Assembly: GCF_001556865.1 (NCBI RefSeq)
Contig: NZ_LSJY01000202.1
Span: 62,001 to 126,000 of the forward strand
DNA: 64,000 nucleotides
Direction: 5' to 3'
DNA from: Sphingobium sp. CCH11-B1
GTDB lineage: Bacteria; Pseudomonadota; Alphaproteobacteria; Sphingomonadales; Sphingomonadaceae
Shown here: positions 44,601 to 54,443 of the stretch, one piece after another
Layout of the letters: every line of letters begins with the position of its first letter
Position numbering within the stretch: position 1 is the first letter of the stretch
Notes under the pieces: generated by a model
Databases searched by the model: none
Told to the model about the DNA's origin: nothing
The model's input: the letters and a program-made list of their open reading frames with translations, nothing else
Made by a program: the position numbers and the translations under genes

Positions 44601-46739
44601 TCAGCTCCGCCCGCGAAGGCGCAGCGTCGGCACCGCTTCGTTGTCGAACGCCGCCCCCCGGCCCGACAGCGACGGGTTGGTCATGAAATAGCGGTGCAGG
44701 TTGAACGGCCTGTCCCCTGCCTCCAGCCGCCGGTACAGGCCGTCGCTGTCCAGCGACCAGCTCTGCTCGGTGTCGATCAGGTTGGCGACCATCACCTGGT
44801 CCAGAATCTGGTCGTGGACCGTCTCATTCTCGACCGGCGCCAGGAATTCGACGCGCCGGTCGAAATTGCGCGGCATCCAGTCGGCGGAACTGATGAACAC
44901 CTTTGCGCCGTTGTTCGGCAGCGCCTTGCCGTTGCCGAACACGGTGATGCGACTATGCTCCAGGAAACGGCCGACGACCGATTTCACCCGGATATTTTCC
45001 GACATGCCCGGCACACCGGGGCGCAGGCAGCATATGCCGCGCACGACGAGGTCGATCTGGACGCCTGCATTGCTCGCCGCATAGAGTTTCTCGATGATCG
45101 CCGGGTCGACCAGACTATTCATCTTGGCCCAGATGGTTCCCGGCCGGCCGGCGCGCACATGCTCGATCTCCGCCTCGATACACTGACACAGCGTGTTGCG
45201 CAGGTCGCGCGGGCTCATCACCAGCTTCTCCAGCCGTTCGGGCTCCACATAGCCGGTGATATAGTTGAACAGCGCCGCCGCGTCCCGGCCATAGGCAGGA
45301 TCGGCCGTGAAGAAGCTGAGGTCGGTGTAGATGCGCGCGGTCACCGGATGATAGTTGCCGGTGCCGAAATGGCAGTAAGTGCGGAACTGGTCGCCTTCCC
45401 GCCGGACCACCATCGACACCTTGGCATGGGTCTTCCAATCGATGAAGCCATAGACGACCTGCACGCCCGCCCGCTCCAGCGCGTCGGCCCACAGCAGATT
45501 CTGTTCCTCGTCGAACCGGGCCTTCAGCTCCACGACGGCAGTCACGGACTTGCCCGCCTCCGCCGCGTCGATCAGCGCGCGGATGATCGCGGATTGCTTG
45601 CCCGCGCGATACAGCGTCTGCTTGATCGCCACCACATCGGGGTCGGACGCCGCCTGCTTCAGGAAGGAAATGACGACGTCGAACGCCTCATAGGGGTGAT
45701 GGACGACGATGTCCTTCGCCCGGATCGCGGCGAAACAGTCGCCGCCATATTCACGGATGCGCTCGGGGAAGCGCGGGGCATAGGGTTCGAACTTGAGGTC
45801 GGGCCGGTCGGCGTCGACAATGCCGGACAGGTCGCCGATGCCGATGAAGCCCTCCACCTCGACCACGATCGCCTCATGCCCCTGGAGCATGTCCTGCAAC
45901 ATCTCCTCGACCGGCTCGGGGATGCGCTCCTCTATCTCCATGCGGATCACCCGGCCCCGGCGACGGCGCTTGATGGCGCTGCGGAAATAGCGGACCAGAT
46001 CCTCCGCCTCTTCCTCTATCTCGATGTCGCTGTCGCGGATGATGCGGAACACGCCGCTGTTGCGCACGCGGTATCCGGGGAAAAGATCGGCGGAAAAGCG
46101 GCGGATCACCGCCTCCAGCGCCATATAGCGCGCCAGTTCGCCGGGCACCCGCACGAACCGCGCGAGCGAGGGCGGGATCATCACCAGCTCGCGGATCGGC
46201 TGCTGGTCCGACAGGCGTTCCAGGTCGAAGACGATCGACAGCCCCTGATTGGGAATGAAGGGGAAGGGATGCGCGGGGTCCAGCGCCTGCGGCGTCAGGA
46301 TCGGGAAGATCTGCGTCAGGAAATGCTCGCGCAGCCATTGCGCGCACTCGCCGTCCATCTGCGCGGACGGCCCGATCACCTCGATGCCGACCTGCGTCAG
46401 TTCGTCGTGCAACGCCCCCCACACTTTCTGCTGCGCCCGCATCAGTGTGGCGGTGGCCTCGGTGATCCCGCTCAGCTGCTGCGCCGGGGTCAGCCCGTCG
46501 GCGGAGCGCAGGTCGACATCCTGCAATTGCTGGCCCTTGAGGCCTGCCACGCGAACGGAAAAAAATTCGTCCAGGTTCGCGCCCGAAATCGACAGGAAGC
46601 GTAACCTCTCCAGCAGCGGATGAGCGCGGTTCATCGCCTCTTCCAGCACGCGCTGGTTGAAGGCGAGCCAGGACAGTTCGCGATTGAAATAGCGCTCGCC
46701 CGTAGGCGACAGGCTGGCGATGGGATCGGCTTCGGCCAC
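44601..46739 (-). CDS. ppk: Polyphosphate kinase 1
   Basis: A 712-residue Ppk1 that makes polyphosphate from ATP. The start is GTG (MAEADPIASLSP), only 3 bp after hdaA. The N-domain has RYFNRELSWLAFNQRVLEEA. The two phospholipase-D-like domains carry VVHHPYEAFDVVISFLKQAA, the autophosphorylated His region YCHFGTGNYHPVTARIYTDL near 430, and the second His in EHSRITVFGNG near 585. The C-terminal ISSADWMPRNFDRRVE is typical. Length and motifs are normal and complete. Confidence 0.97.
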   Translation of the reverse strand: MAEADPIASLSPTGERYFNRELSWLAFNQRVLEEAMNRAHPLLERLRFLSISGANLDEFFSVRVAGLKGQQLQDVDLRSADGLTPAQQLSGITEATATLMRAQQKVWGALHDELTQVGIEVIGPSAQMDGECAQWLREHFLTQIFPILTPQALDPAHPFPFIPNQGLSIVFDLERLSDQQPIRELVMIPPSLARFVRVPGELARYMALEAVIRRFSADLFPGYRVRNSGVFRIIRDSDIEIEEEAEDLVRYFRSAIKRRRRGRVIRMEIEERIPEPVEEMLQDMLQGHEAIVVEVEGFIGIGDLSGIVDADRPDLKFEPYAPRFPERIREYGGDCFAAIRAKDIVVHHPYEAFDVVISFLKQAASDPDVVAIKQTLYRAGKQSAIIRALIDAAEAGKSVTAVVELKARFDEEQNLLWADALERAGVQVVYGFIDWKTHAKVSMVVRREGDQFRTYCHFGTGNYHPVTARIYTDLSFFTADPAYGRDAAALFNYITGYVEPERLEKLVMSPRDLRNTLCQCIEAEIEHVRAGRPGTIWAKMNSLVDPAIIEKLYAASNAGVQIDLVVRGICCLRPGVPGMSENIRVKSVVGRFLEHSRITVFGNGKALPNNGAKVFISSADWMPRNFDRRVEFLAPVENETVHDQILDQVMVANLIDTEQSWSLDSDGLYRRLEAGDRPFNLHRYFMTNPSLSGRGAAFDNEAVPTLRLRGRS

Positions 46740-46742
46740 GGA

Positions 46743-47381
46743 TTACTCGCGCTGGTCGTTGGAAGGATCGGGCGGGACTATAGGCAGAAATGCCGCCGAT
46801 TGCAGAACTGATTTCGCCATTGGGATGGAAATCTTACGCCCGGATGACAGCGCCTCCCGGTCCAGCAGCCGCGTGACCTCCGCGATTCCGCCATAGGTCC
46901 GCTCGACGCGGCGGACCAGCCAGTCAGGCACATCGGGGGCATGGGCGGCCCCCGCCCGCTCGAAATGCCGCTGGATCAGCGCGCGGGCCAGCGCCTCGTC
47001 GGGTTCCCCGATGGCGACATGGGGGACGGCGGCAAGCCGCGATCGCAGGTCGGGCAGCGCCACCGTCCAGCTGGCGGGCGCCGTGCTTCCCACCATCAAC
47101 AGCGGCCGACGCGCGGTCTGCGCCGCATTCCAGGCGTGGAACAGCCGATGCTCGTCAGCCCCTTCCGCCTCATCGATTACCTCGCCACCGCTCATCGCCG
47201 CGAACAGCCGGGCGAGCGTCGAACGGCCCGACCGGGGCGGGCCTGTCAGCACGCTCACCGACAGCGGCCAGTCGCGCCAGCGCTCCAGATGCGTCACCGC
47301 GATCCGGTTTGCTTCGCTGACCAGGAAATCGCCGCCGTCGCTTTCCCCTTGCCACTCGAAGGGCAGGCTGATCTGGCTCAT
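46743..47381 (-). CDS. hdaA: HdaA-type DnaA-related regulator
   Basis: A 212-residue DnaA-like AAA+ protein without the DNA-binding domain. The N-terminal QISLPFEW is a beta-clamp-binding motif as in Hda, which promotes ATP hydrolysis by DnaA after replication starts. Walker A is degenerate but recognisable (LTGPPRSGRSTLARLF near residue 45). The sensor-II-like end is GGIAEVTRLLDREALSSGRK. It overlaps the upstream DUF2066-like gene by ATGA and precedes ppk by 3 bp. In alphaproteobacteria this protein limits re-initiation. Confidence 0.9.
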   Translation of the reverse strand: MSQISLPFEWQGESDGGDFLVSEANRIAVTHLERWRDWPLSVSVLTGPPRSGRSTLARLFAAMSGGEVIDEAEGADEHRLFHAWNAAQTARRPLLMVGSTAPASWTVALPDLRSRLAAVPHVAIGEPDEALARALIQRHFERAGAAHAPDVPDWLVRRVERTYGGIAEVTRLLDREALSSGRKISIPMAKSVLQSAAFLPIVPPDPSNDQRE

Positions 47382-48643
47382 TGCCCCGGCGGCGCTGCCC
47401 GGCGGCTGATGCGCAGGGTATTGCCCGACACCGCAACCGTGAAGCCGCGCGCCGTCAGCCCGGCGCGCAGCGCGTCGGCCGTCCCCTCGAAGCTCACCTG
47501 CATGACGGACGTGCCGCCCAGCGCCAGGCTGCTGGTGGCGGCGGACCGCACGCCCGGAACAGCACGCACCGCCGCCTCGCCGGCCCCGACCGACGCCACG
47601 TCCGGCGTGTCGAACTGGATCGAGAAGCTGGAAACACTGGATGAGGCGACCAGAGGCAGTTCGCCGATGTCGATGGGCTGCGCGCTCGCATTTTCGATGG
47701 CGAGCGCGTCGGGATCGACCGGCTCCTCGATGATGAGTGACGGGTCGGGCCGCAGGCGGCCATCGTTGAGCGCGCGGATATAGAGTTCGTCGATCCGCCG
47801 CGCACCTTCATCCATCATCTGCGCGATGCCGCTGTCGTTGGACGCGCGCAGCTGGAAGCTGCCGATCAGCAGGTCGTCCGGGCCATAGCGCGCGGTGAAG
47901 GTGCCCGTCACCGGACCGCCGGGCCAGGCGCGGTCCAGCCGCGCGATCGGGACCACCACGTCGGCCGCGCCATATTGGTCGAGCAGCACGCGCCACCACA
48001 ATCGCCCGCGCCGTCCCACCTGCCCCGCGTTCAGCAGGATCGGATCGGCGATGGAGCCCGCCACGCGGACATAATCGATGGCGCTGTCGCCTGTGCGATA
48101 GCGCGCCCAGGCCTTCTGCCATTCGTTGGTGCGTTCGTAGGATACCGCCGATCCCCCATCCCACAGCACCGGGATGACCAGCAGCGGCGGCGACCGCATC
48201 ACATTGCCGCTGACGCCCAGCAGCCCGCCCGTCCGCGCCCGGTCGAACAGCACGCCCAGCGTCGCCACATAGCGATTGGGGCCGATCTGCTCCTGTTCGA
48301 TCTCCATGCCGGAAATCATGCCTTCCAGCTGCGAATCGGACAAGGCCGGCGCCCCGCCCCCGCCATGAGTGCGGGTCCACAGCATCCGCCACGCCTGGCG
48401 CTGCGCGATGCGCCACCCGGCATAGCGGGCGCTGTCCGCATCCTTCGCCATCACGTCCACCTTGACGCCGCGCACCTCGAAATCGCCGCCGCTGGCGATC
48501 GGCGGCACGCCGCGTTCCCCCTCCATCTGCGCGAACAGGGCGGCTGCGGCCAGGCCGATCGCGATGGCGAGGATGATCTGCAGCGGCCGCGACAGCAGGC
48601 GGAGGAAGGCCGGCGGGCGGGAAAGGGTCTGGCTCAGGCTCAC
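47378..48643 (-). CDS. DUF2066-like membrane-anchored protein of unknown function
   Basis: A 421-residue protein. The GTG at 48643 with AAGGACG upstream gives MSLSQTLSRPPAFLRLLSRP; an in-frame extension to 48790 would run into the purM promoter. One helix lies at residues 20-40 (QIILAIAIGLAAAALFAQM), so the rest is periplasmic. The body has GVKVDVMAKDADSARYAGWR and RYVATLGVLFDRARTGGLLG, as in DUF2066 proteins. The last 80 residues look like a small ferredoxin-like fold (VRSAATSSLALGGTSVMQVS). It is coupled to hdaA by ATGA; the function is not known. Confidence 0.75.
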   Translation of the reverse strand: MSLSQTLSRPPAFLRLLSRPLQIILAIAIGLAAAALFAQMEGERGVPPIASGGDFEVRGVKVDVMAKDADSARYAGWRIAQRQAWRMLWTRTHGGGGAPALSDSQLEGMISGMEIEQEQIGPNRYVATLGVLFDRARTGGLLGVSGNVMRSPPLLVIPVLWDGGSAVSYERTNEWQKAWARYRTGDSAIDYVRVAGSIADPILLNAGQVGRRGRLWWRVLLDQYGAADVVVPIARLDRAWPGGPVTGTFTARYGPDDLLIGSFQLRASNDSGIAQMMDEGARRIDELYIRALNDGRLRPDPSLIIEEPVDPDALAIENASAQPIDIGELPLVASSSVSSFSIQFDTPDVASVGAGEAAVRAVPGVRSAATSSLALGGTSVMQVSFEGTADALRAGLTARGFTVAVSGNTLRISRRAAPPGQ

Positions 48644-48831
48644 GGGCGTCCTTTTGGCGGGATTTGGCCGCGATGCCAAGCTTGATCCTGCACCCGCCCT
48701 CCCCGGTCGGGCCGATCGAAGTCGAAGTCCTTTGTTGAACGGAGCGAAGGCCGCTTCCTTCGATCGGGCGAACGGAAGGGCGCGGCGCAAAACTCGACAT
48801 GGCGCTGTTTCGACCCTAGAGCGCTTGCCTC

Positions 48832-49926
48832 ATGAGCGACACCGAATCCTACAGCTACGCCAAGGCTGGCGTCGACATCGCCGCCGGCAACGCCCTCGTC
48901 CGCGCCATCGCCCCGCTGGCAAAGGCCACGCGCCGTCCCGGCGCCGACGCCGAACTGGGCGGTTTCGGCGGCTTTTTCGACCTGAAGGCCGCCGGTTATG
49001 ACGACCCGCTGCTGGTCGCCGCCAATGACGGCGTGGGTACGAAGCTGAAGCTCGCCATCGATCATGACCGGCATGATGGCGTCGGGATCGATCTTGTCGC
49101 CATGTGCGCCAACGACCTCATCGTGCAGGGGGCCGAACCGCTCTTCTTCCTCGACTATTACGCCACCGGCCGGCTGGAAAGCGGCGTCGCCGAACGGGTG
49201 ATCGCCGGCATCGCAGAAGGCTGCCGCCAGGCGGGCTGTGCGCTGATCGGCGGCGAAACCGCCGAAATGCCCGGCATGTACGCCGATGGCGACTATGACC
49301 TTGCGGGCTTCTGCGTCGGCGCGGTGGAAAGGGCCAAGGCGCTGACCGGCAACCGGGTCAAGCCGGGCGACGTGCTGCTCGGTCTCGCCTCTTCGGGCGT
49401 GCATTCCAATGGCTATTCGCTGGTCCGCCGCCTCGCCGCGGACAAGGGGTGGAAGCTCGACCGCCCTGCCCTGTTCGACAATGAAGTGCTGCTGATCGAC
49501 GCATTGATGGCGCCGACGCGCATCTATGTGAAGAGCCTGCTGCCGCTGGTGCGTGCGGGGATGATCAACGCGCTCGCCCACGTCACCGGCGGCGGCCTGC
49601 TGGAAAATATCCCGCGCGTGCTGCCCGACGGGGCGCATGCCGTTGTGAACGCCGATGCCTGGGAACAGCCTCGCCTCATGGCCTTCCTTCAGGCGCAGGG
49701 CCATATCGAGCCGGAGGAGATGGCGCGCACCTTCAATTGCGGCGTCGGCATGGTGCTGGCGGTGGACGAGGCGCACGTCGCCGCCGTCACGAAGGCGCTG
49801 CAGGATGCGGGCGAAACCGTCTTCACCGTGGGCGCGGTGCAGGAAGGCGACAAGGGCTGCACTGTCAGCGGCAGCGCCGGCACCTGGAGCGCGAAGGCGG
49901 ACTGGTCCGCCACGCATCTGGGCTAG
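48832..49926 (+). CDS. purM: Phosphoribosylformylglycinamidine cyclo-ligase (AIR synthetase)
   Basis: A 364-residue enzyme of purine synthesis (FGAM + ATP to AIR). Start [20 protein letters not shown]. The family motifs are [74 protein letters not shown] and [17 protein letters not shown], then [16 protein letters not shown]. It is divergent from the DUF2066-like gene and followed by purN, from which it is separated by an inverted repeat. Complete and normal. Confidence 0.97.
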   Translation: MSDTESYSYAKAGVDIAAGNALVRAIAPLAKATRRPGADAELGGFGGFFDLKAAGYDDPLLVAANDGVGTKLKLAIDHDRHDGVGIDLVAMCANDLIVQGAEPLFFLDYYATGRLESGVAERVIAGIAEGCRQAGCALIGGETAEMPGMYADGDYDLAGFCVGAVERAKALTGNRVKPGDVLLGLASSGVHSNGYSLVRRLAADKGWKLDRPALFDNEVLLIDALMAPTRIYVKSLLPLVRAGMINALAHVTGGGLLENIPRVLPDGAHAVVNADAWEQPRLMAFLQAQGHIEPEEMARTFNCGVGMVLAVDEAHVAAVTKALQDAGETVFTVGAVQEGDKGCTVSGSAGTWSAKADWSATHLG

Positions 49927-49940
49927 AGCCGCACATTATC

Positions 49941-50019
49941 TCCGTTCGCCCTGAGCTTGTCGAAGGGCCTTGCTTGCTGGAAAGAAGGAACGGGCTTCGA
50001 CAGGCTCAGCCCGAACGGA
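49941..50019. repeat. Long imperfect inverted repeat between purM and purN
   Basis: Left arm 49941-49968 (starts TCCGTTCGCCCTGAGCTTGT) and right arm 49992-50019 (ends GGCTCAGCCCGAACGGA) pair over 28 bases with 3 mismatches or wobbles and a 23-base loop. Elements with this 'CGTTCGCCCTGAGCTTGTCGAAGGGC' type of arm are dispersed in many sphingomonad and other GC-rich genomes. It would form a strong hairpin in the purM-purN transcript. Confidence 0.9.
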
Positions 50020-50028
50020 GTTGAAACA

Positions 50029-50979
50029 ATGGTCAAAGCCAAAGTCGGCGTCCTGATTTCCGGTCGCGGGTCGAACATGGCGGCCCTGCTCTACGCCGCC
50101 AAGGCGGAAAGCTGCCCCTATGAAATCGTGCTGGTCGCCGCCAACGACCCGGACGCGCCGGGCCTGGCCCTGGCCGCGGCGGAAGGGGTCGCTACCTTCG
50201 GCCACAGCCACAAGGGAATGAAGCGCGCGGAGTTCGACCGCATCATCGACGCGCAACTGCGCGCGGCAGGCGCGGACTATGTCGCGCTCGCGGGCTATAT
50301 GCGCCTGCTCTCGCCCGAATTCGTCAGGGCATGGGAAAACCGGATGCTCAACATCCATCCCAGCCTGCTTCCCAAATATAAGGGGCTGGACACGCACCAG
50401 CGCGCGATCGACGCGGGCGACAGTCATGCCGGCTGCTCCGTCCATATCGTGACGGCGGAACTGGACGACGGGCCGGTGCTGGGTCAGACGCCTGTCGCTA
50501 TCCTGCCCGGCGACACCGCCGACAGCCTCGCCGCGCGCATCCTGATCGCGGAACATCAGCTCTATTCGCGCACCCTCGCCGATTTCGTGACGCGCGAGCG
50601 GCAACCCGACTGGCTGCTCAACAAAGTGCGCGCGATCGCGCTCGCCATGCCGCAGGCGGAAGAGACGCTGTCGCACGGCATGCCCTGCTTCGGCATCGTC
50701 AAGGGCAAGAAGTTCGGCTGGTTCACGCGCGACCATCATGGCGACGGCATCATCGCCGTCCTGGTCAAGACCAGCGCGCCGGAGGAACAGGCAAGCCTGA
50801 TCGAGGCCGATCCCGCCCGCTATTACCGCCCCGCCTATTTCGGCAACGACTGGATCGGCATCCGCCTGGACCTTGGCGACACGGACTGGGACCACATCAC
50901 CGACCGCCTCCGCGCCAGCTGGCGCCAGATCGCGCCGAAGAAACTGCTCGGCCTCATGGACATCGCCGAGGAGTTTTGA
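50029..50979 (+). CDS. purN: GAR transformylase with C-terminal MmcQ/YjbR domain (PurN fusion)
   Basis: A 316-residue protein; PurN alone is usually 190-220. Residues 1-195 are phosphoribosylglycinamide formyltransferase: VGVLISGRGSNMAALL, YVALAGYMRLLSPEFV, NIHPSLLPKYKG with the catalytic Asn/His, and ELDDGPVLGQTPVAI with the catalytic Asp. From about residue 200 the protein continues in frame as an MmcQ/YjbR domain: RAIALAMPQAEETLSHGMPC, FGIVKGKKFGWFTRDH, DWIGIRLDLGDTDWDHITD. There is no stop or start between them. The start MVKAKVGVLISGRG is after the inverted repeat. The role of the extra domain is unknown. Confidence 0.92.
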   Translation: MVKAKVGVLISGRGSNMAALLYAAKAESCPYEIVLVAANDPDAPGLALAAAEGVATFGHSHKGMKRAEFDRIIDAQLRAAGADYVALAGYMRLLSPEFVRAWENRMLNIHPSLLPKYKGLDTHQRAIDAGDSHAGCSVHIVTAELDDGPVLGQTPVAILPGDTADSLAARILIAEHQLYSRTLADFVTRERQPDWLLNKVRAIALAMPQAEETLSHGMPCFGIVKGKKFGWFTRDHHGDGIIAVLVKTSAPEEQASLIEADPARYYRPAYFGNDWIGIRLDLGDTDWDHITDRLRASWRQIAPKKLLGLMDIAEEF

Positions 50980-51098
50980 GGGCGAGGATGGGCGGATTGC
51001 CGAAGGTCAGCCTTTGGAGAGATGACAGGTGATAGCTGACGCTACGTAGAAAATATCATTCGGCAACAATCGCGCAAGATCGGCCGTTCGAGAGGCCA

Positions 51099-51695
51099 TC
51101 ATTCCCGCCGCGAAGGCGGCCTTTGCGATAGGGTCAGCGCGTCCACCAAGGCGGTTTCTATGTCGTCGACATCAGCGCCCAGCAAGCCGAACGTGGAGAT
51201 GCCTTCGATCACAGCAAGCATCGCCGATGCCGATCGCGCCGGGTCCACCCCGGCCGGAAACTCCGTCCGAGCCATGATCCAATCCGACCATGCCCCCATC
51301 GTGCGATCGACCACGCCTTGAAAGACGGCATCCCCGCGCACGGCGCGCGCAACAATTTCCGCCCATAGCGCCATGAAGGGTTTTGCATCGGGTTCAGCGA
51401 GGAGATCGACTGCGATGCCAATCACCTCGAGAGGCGTTGACCGAGGCGATGGTGATGCCGACGACAGACTGGTTGCCAGTCGTTGGGACACGCTCGCCAG
51501 TGTGTCGGCTATGAGCGCAGCCTTTGTGCCGAAATAGTAGAGAAGCATGCGATCGCTGGTTCCGAGCCGCGCCGCCGCTGGGCGCAATGAAAGCGCTTCC
51601 AGCCCTTCTGCAAGAACGATGTCACCAAGCGCGCTCGCCAACGCGCTGCGTTTCGCGGCTTTTTCGGCTGCCTGCTGATCTCTTTTTTGTCCCAT
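51099..51695 (-). CDS. TetR-family repressor
   Basis: A 198-residue regulator. The N-terminal helix-turn-helix spans residues 20-60 (LASALGDIVLAEGLEALSLR, AARLGTSDRMLLYYFGTKAA). The C-terminal domain is ligand-binding, with FMALWAEIVARAVRGDAVFQ as in TetR_C proteins. It is divergent from a small membrane-protein gene, and two near-identical palindromes occupy the 70 bp between them. It is therefore probably autoregulated and represses its neighbour. The ligand is unknown. Confidence 0.9.
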   Translation of the reverse strand: MGQKRDQQAAEKAAKRSALASALGDIVLAEGLEALSLRPAAARLGTSDRMLLYYFGTKAALIADTLASVSQRLATSLSSASPSPRSTPLEVIGIAVDLLAEPDAKPFMALWAEIVARAVRGDAVFQGVVDRTMGAWSDWIMARTEFPAGVDPARSASAMLAVIEGISTFGLLGADVDDIETALVDALTLSQRPPSRRE

Positions 51696-51704
51696 GCAAA
51701 ATAA

Positions 51705-51747
51705 CGTAGCAAGTGCTACGAAGAAATACTACGTAGCGAGTGCTACA
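51705..51747. promoter_or_regulatory. Twin palindromic operators for the TetR-family repressor
   Basis: Site 1, CGTAGCAAGTGCTACG (51705-51720), has perfect 7-base arms. Site 2, CGTAGCGAGTGCTACA (51732-51747), differs at two bases. Their centres are 27 bases apart, between the divergent starts at 51695 and 51766. A CTACGTAG palindrome at 51042-51049, beyond the repressor's stop, resembles a partial site. Confidence 0.82.
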
Positions 51748-51765
51748 CGATTCTCGGAGATTGTC

Positions 51766-52158
51766 ATGCTTGCGCCATCCCAAGTCCTCAGGCTCGTTCT
51801 GGTCAGCTTAGCATTGTGGGTCGTTGCGACCCTCTACATTCGCCTATTCCCCTCGGCTATGCTCGATCCGGTGATGGGCGGCCTGTCCTTCCTGACAACG
51901 TTCATGTTTGCCTGGCTCAGCATCGTAATTATCCGGGCCATCGCTGGATTGACCGCCGACCAACTGATCGCCGGGGTCAGCGTCGTTGGCACGGTAGCGA
52001 TGATGATCGACGGAGCCGTCTTACACTGGTGGCCTGCGATATATGGGAAGAGTGAGACTGTCGTCCGTCTAGGTGCTGCATGGCTGTTGTGGGGCTATGG
52101 CGTGAGCCTCGGCATCGCCCTTCTTATGGCTCGTCGTGCTCGTCGGCCGGTGAAATAG
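51766..52158 (+). CDS. DUF5367-family small membrane protein
   Basis: A 130-residue protein with four predicted helices (near residues 8-25 LRLVLVSLALWVVATLYI, 35-58, 63-88 and 105-122). The ATG at 51766 (MLAPSQVLRL) is chosen because the longer frame begins inside the operator sites. The size, helix layout and GAVLHWWPAIYG motif fit DUF5367. It is under probable TetR control from the divergent gene. Its function is unknown. Confidence 0.78.
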   Translation: MLAPSQVLRLVLVSLALWVVATLYIRLFPSAMLDPVMGGLSFLTTFMFAWLSIVIIRAIAGLTADQLIAGVSVVGTVAMMIDGAVLHWWPAIYGKSETVVRLGAAWLLWGYGVSLGIALLMARRARRPVK

Positions 52159-52331
52159 CAGATTGCCACGCCAGCTATCTTCTTTCGCCACCACAAAGTT
52201 GCCTGTCGCACTTCCACCCGATTTCGTCATTCAGCCTTCCACCTGCCATCTGAATAAGGGCCGGCTTCAAGGGCGGGGATAATCCGGCGGAGGGACCAAA
52301 AATGGTCATTACCCGCCGCTAAACCGAAAAA

Positions 52332-52363
52332 GAGGCGAGGTCATCGACCCCGCCCCCTTTTTA
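52332..52363 (-). terminator. Terminator after ftsH
   Basis: A stem-loop GAGGCGAGGTC (52332-52342) / GACCCCGCCCC (52346-52356) with a 3-base loop and two A-C mismatches, 27 bases past the ftsH stop. On the minus strand the stem is followed by CTCTTTTTCGG, a T5 tail. Confidence 0.65.
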
Positions 52364-52382
52364 TCCCGGTTCCCGCCGCGCC

Positions 52383-54338
52383 TCAGGCGCCCAGCGGCGC
52401 GGGGTCGCCGAACGGCCCCTTGCGCTTGCGCGTCCGGGGGATGGAGGAGCCCGCCGCCGGGATCACCGACGGCTTGATCGTGGTGCCGTCGTCGCGGGTG
52501 ATCTCGCCCTTTTCGAGCAGCGCCTTGATCTCTTCGCCCGACAGCGTCTCATATTCCAGCATCGCATTGGCGAGCAGGTGCAGCTGGTCCTCATGGCTCT
52601 TCAGCAATTCCTGCGCGCGGGCATAGCCCTGCTCCACCAGGCCGCGAATTTCCTTGTCGATCAGCTTGGCGGTCTCGTCCGACATATGGACGCGCTGGCT
52701 CTGCGAATAGCCAAGGAAGGTCTCGCCCTGCTGCTCCTCATACTGCAGCGGCCCCAGCTTGTCCGACATGCCCCATTGCGTGACCATGTCGCGCGCCAGC
52801 TTCGTGGCGTACTGAATGTCGCCGGACGCGCCGCTCGACACCTTGTCATATCCGAAGATGATCTCCTCGGCGACGCGGCCACCCATGGCGACGGCCATAT
52901 TCGCATGCATCTTGTCGCGATGATAGCTGTAGCTGTCCCGTTCGGGCAGGCGCATCACCATGCCCAGCGCGCGGCCGCGCGGGATGATCGTCGCCTTGTG
53001 GATCGGGTCGGACGCCGGCTCATGGACCGCGACGATGGCATGGCCCGCCTCATGATAGGCGGTCATCTTCTTTTCATCGTCGGTCATGACCATGGAGCGG
53101 CGCTCGCTGCCCATCATGACCTTGTCCTTGGCCGCCTCGAACTCGTCCATGGCCACCAGCCGCTTGCCCCGGCGCGCGGCCATCAGCGCAGCTTCGTTGA
53201 CCAGGTTGGCGAGGTCAGCGCCCGAAAAGCCCGGCGTGCCGCGCGCGATGGTGCGCGGGTTGACGTCCGGGGCCAGCGGCACCTTCTTCATATGGACGGC
53301 GAGGATCTTCTCGCGGCCCTCGATATCGGGACGCGGAACCACGACCTGCCGGTCGAAACGGCCGGGACGCAGCAGCGCGGGATCCAGCACGTCGGGGCGG
53401 TTCGTCGCCGCGACGATGATGATGCCCTCATTCGCCTCGAAGCCGTCCATCTCGACCAGAAGCTGGTTCAGCGTCTGCTCGCGCTCATCATTGCCGTTGC
53501 CGAGGCCCGCGCCGCGATGGCGTCCGACCGCGTCGATTTCGTCGATGAAGACGATGCAGGGCGCATTCTTCTTCGCCTGTTCGAACATGTCGCGCACGCG
53601 GCTCGCGCCCACGCCCACGAACATTTCGACGAAATCGGAGCCGGAAATGGTGAAGAAGGGAACGCCCGCCTCGCCTGCGATCGCGCGGGCCAGCAGCGTC
53701 TTGCCGGTGCCGGGCGAGCCGACCAGCAGCGCGCCCTTGGGAATCTTGCCGCCCAGCCGCGCGAACTTGCTCGGGTCCTTCAGGAATTCGACGATTTCCT
53801 GCAGTTCCTCTCGTGCCTCGTCGATGCCGGCGACATCGTCGAACGTCACCTTGCCGTGCTTTTCAGTCAGCAGCTTGGCCTTGGACTTGCCAAAGCCCAT
53901 CGCCCCGCCCGCGCCGCCGCCCTTCTGCATCTGGCGCAGCACGAAGAAAGCGATGCCAAGGATCAGCAGGAACGGCAGCGACTGGAACAGAAGATATTGC
54001 CAGAAGCTCGGCTGCTCCTGCGCCTGGCCCGAATATTTGACGTTGTAGTCGTCCAGCAGGCCGGTCAGGCCCGGATCGTTAACCGGAACGGTGGAGAATT
54101 TCTGCCCGCTCGACAATGTGCCGCTGATCTTGTCGGGCGCGATGGCGACGTCCTTGACCTGGCCTTCCTGCACCTTGGAGCGGAACTCGGAATAGGCGAT
54201 GCCCGTCCCGCCGCTGGTGGCGGTGGTGTTGCCGAACATCGACACGAACAGCAGCAGGGCGACGATCACGCCCGCCCATATCATGGCGCTCTTGATCCAA
54301 GGGTTGCCCTGCGGGTCTTTCTCGTCGTTCATCATCAC
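52383..54338 (-). CDS. ftsH: ATP-dependent zinc metalloprotease FtsH
   Basis: A 651-residue membrane-bound AAA+ protease that degrades misfolded membrane proteins and unstable regulators. Two membrane helices lie near residues 15-35 and 108-128, with a periplasmic segment between. The AAA module has Walker A GSPGTGKT near 207, Walker [13 protein letters not shown] near 260 and the SRH arginines ([20 protein letters not shown]). The zinc site HEAGH is near 428, with the third ligand in the downstream helix. The start [10 protein letters not shown] is one of several tandem ATGs. It follows tilS and cpoB on the same strand, as in other alphaproteobacteria. Confidence 0.97.
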   Translation of the reverse strand: MMMNDEKDPQGNPWIKSAMIWAGVIVALLLFVSMFGNTTATSGGTGIAYSEFRSKVQEGQVKDVAIAPDKISGTLSSGQKFSTVPVNDPGLTGLLDDYNVKYSGQAQEQPSFWQYLLFQSLPFLLILGIAFFVLRQMQKGGGAGGAMGFGKSKAKLLTEKHGKVTFDDVAGIDEAREELQEIVEFLKDPSKFARLGGKIPKGALLVGSPGTGKTLLARAIAGEAGVPFFTISGSDFVEMFVGVGASRVRDMFEQAKKNAPCIVFIDEIDAVGRHRGAGLGNGNDEREQTLNQLLVEMDGFEANEGIIIVAATNRPDVLDPALLRPGRFDRQVVVPRPDIEGREKILAVHMKKVPLAPDVNPRTIARGTPGFSGADLANLVNEAALMAARRGKRLVAMDEFEAAKDKVMMGSERRSMVMTDDEKKMTAYHEAGHAIVAVHEPASDPIHKATIIPRGRALGMVMRLPERDSYSYHRDKMHANMAVAMGGRVAEEIIFGYDKVSSGASGDIQYATKLARDMVTQWGMSDKLGPLQYEEQQGETFLGYSQSQRVHMSDETAKLIDKEIRGLVEQGYARAQELLKSHEDQLHLLANAMLEYETLSGEEIKALLEKGEITRDDGTTIKPSVIPAAGSSIPRTRKRKGPFGDPAPLGA

Positions 54339-54443
54339 TCTCTTTCACCGGCCAAGATAGGGCGCGCCCGCAAAAGCGCAAGCGGAGCGGAGGTCATCCT
54401 CCCCCGCTTTAATCCCCGACTTCTTTACGTCCGATGACCGGCC

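Noticed and set aside
43032..46604. A 1190-codon open frame on the plus strand opposite ppx and ppk
   Set aside because: It lies wholly antisense to two well-conserved genes, has no recognisable domain and a composition typical of high-GC shadow frames.
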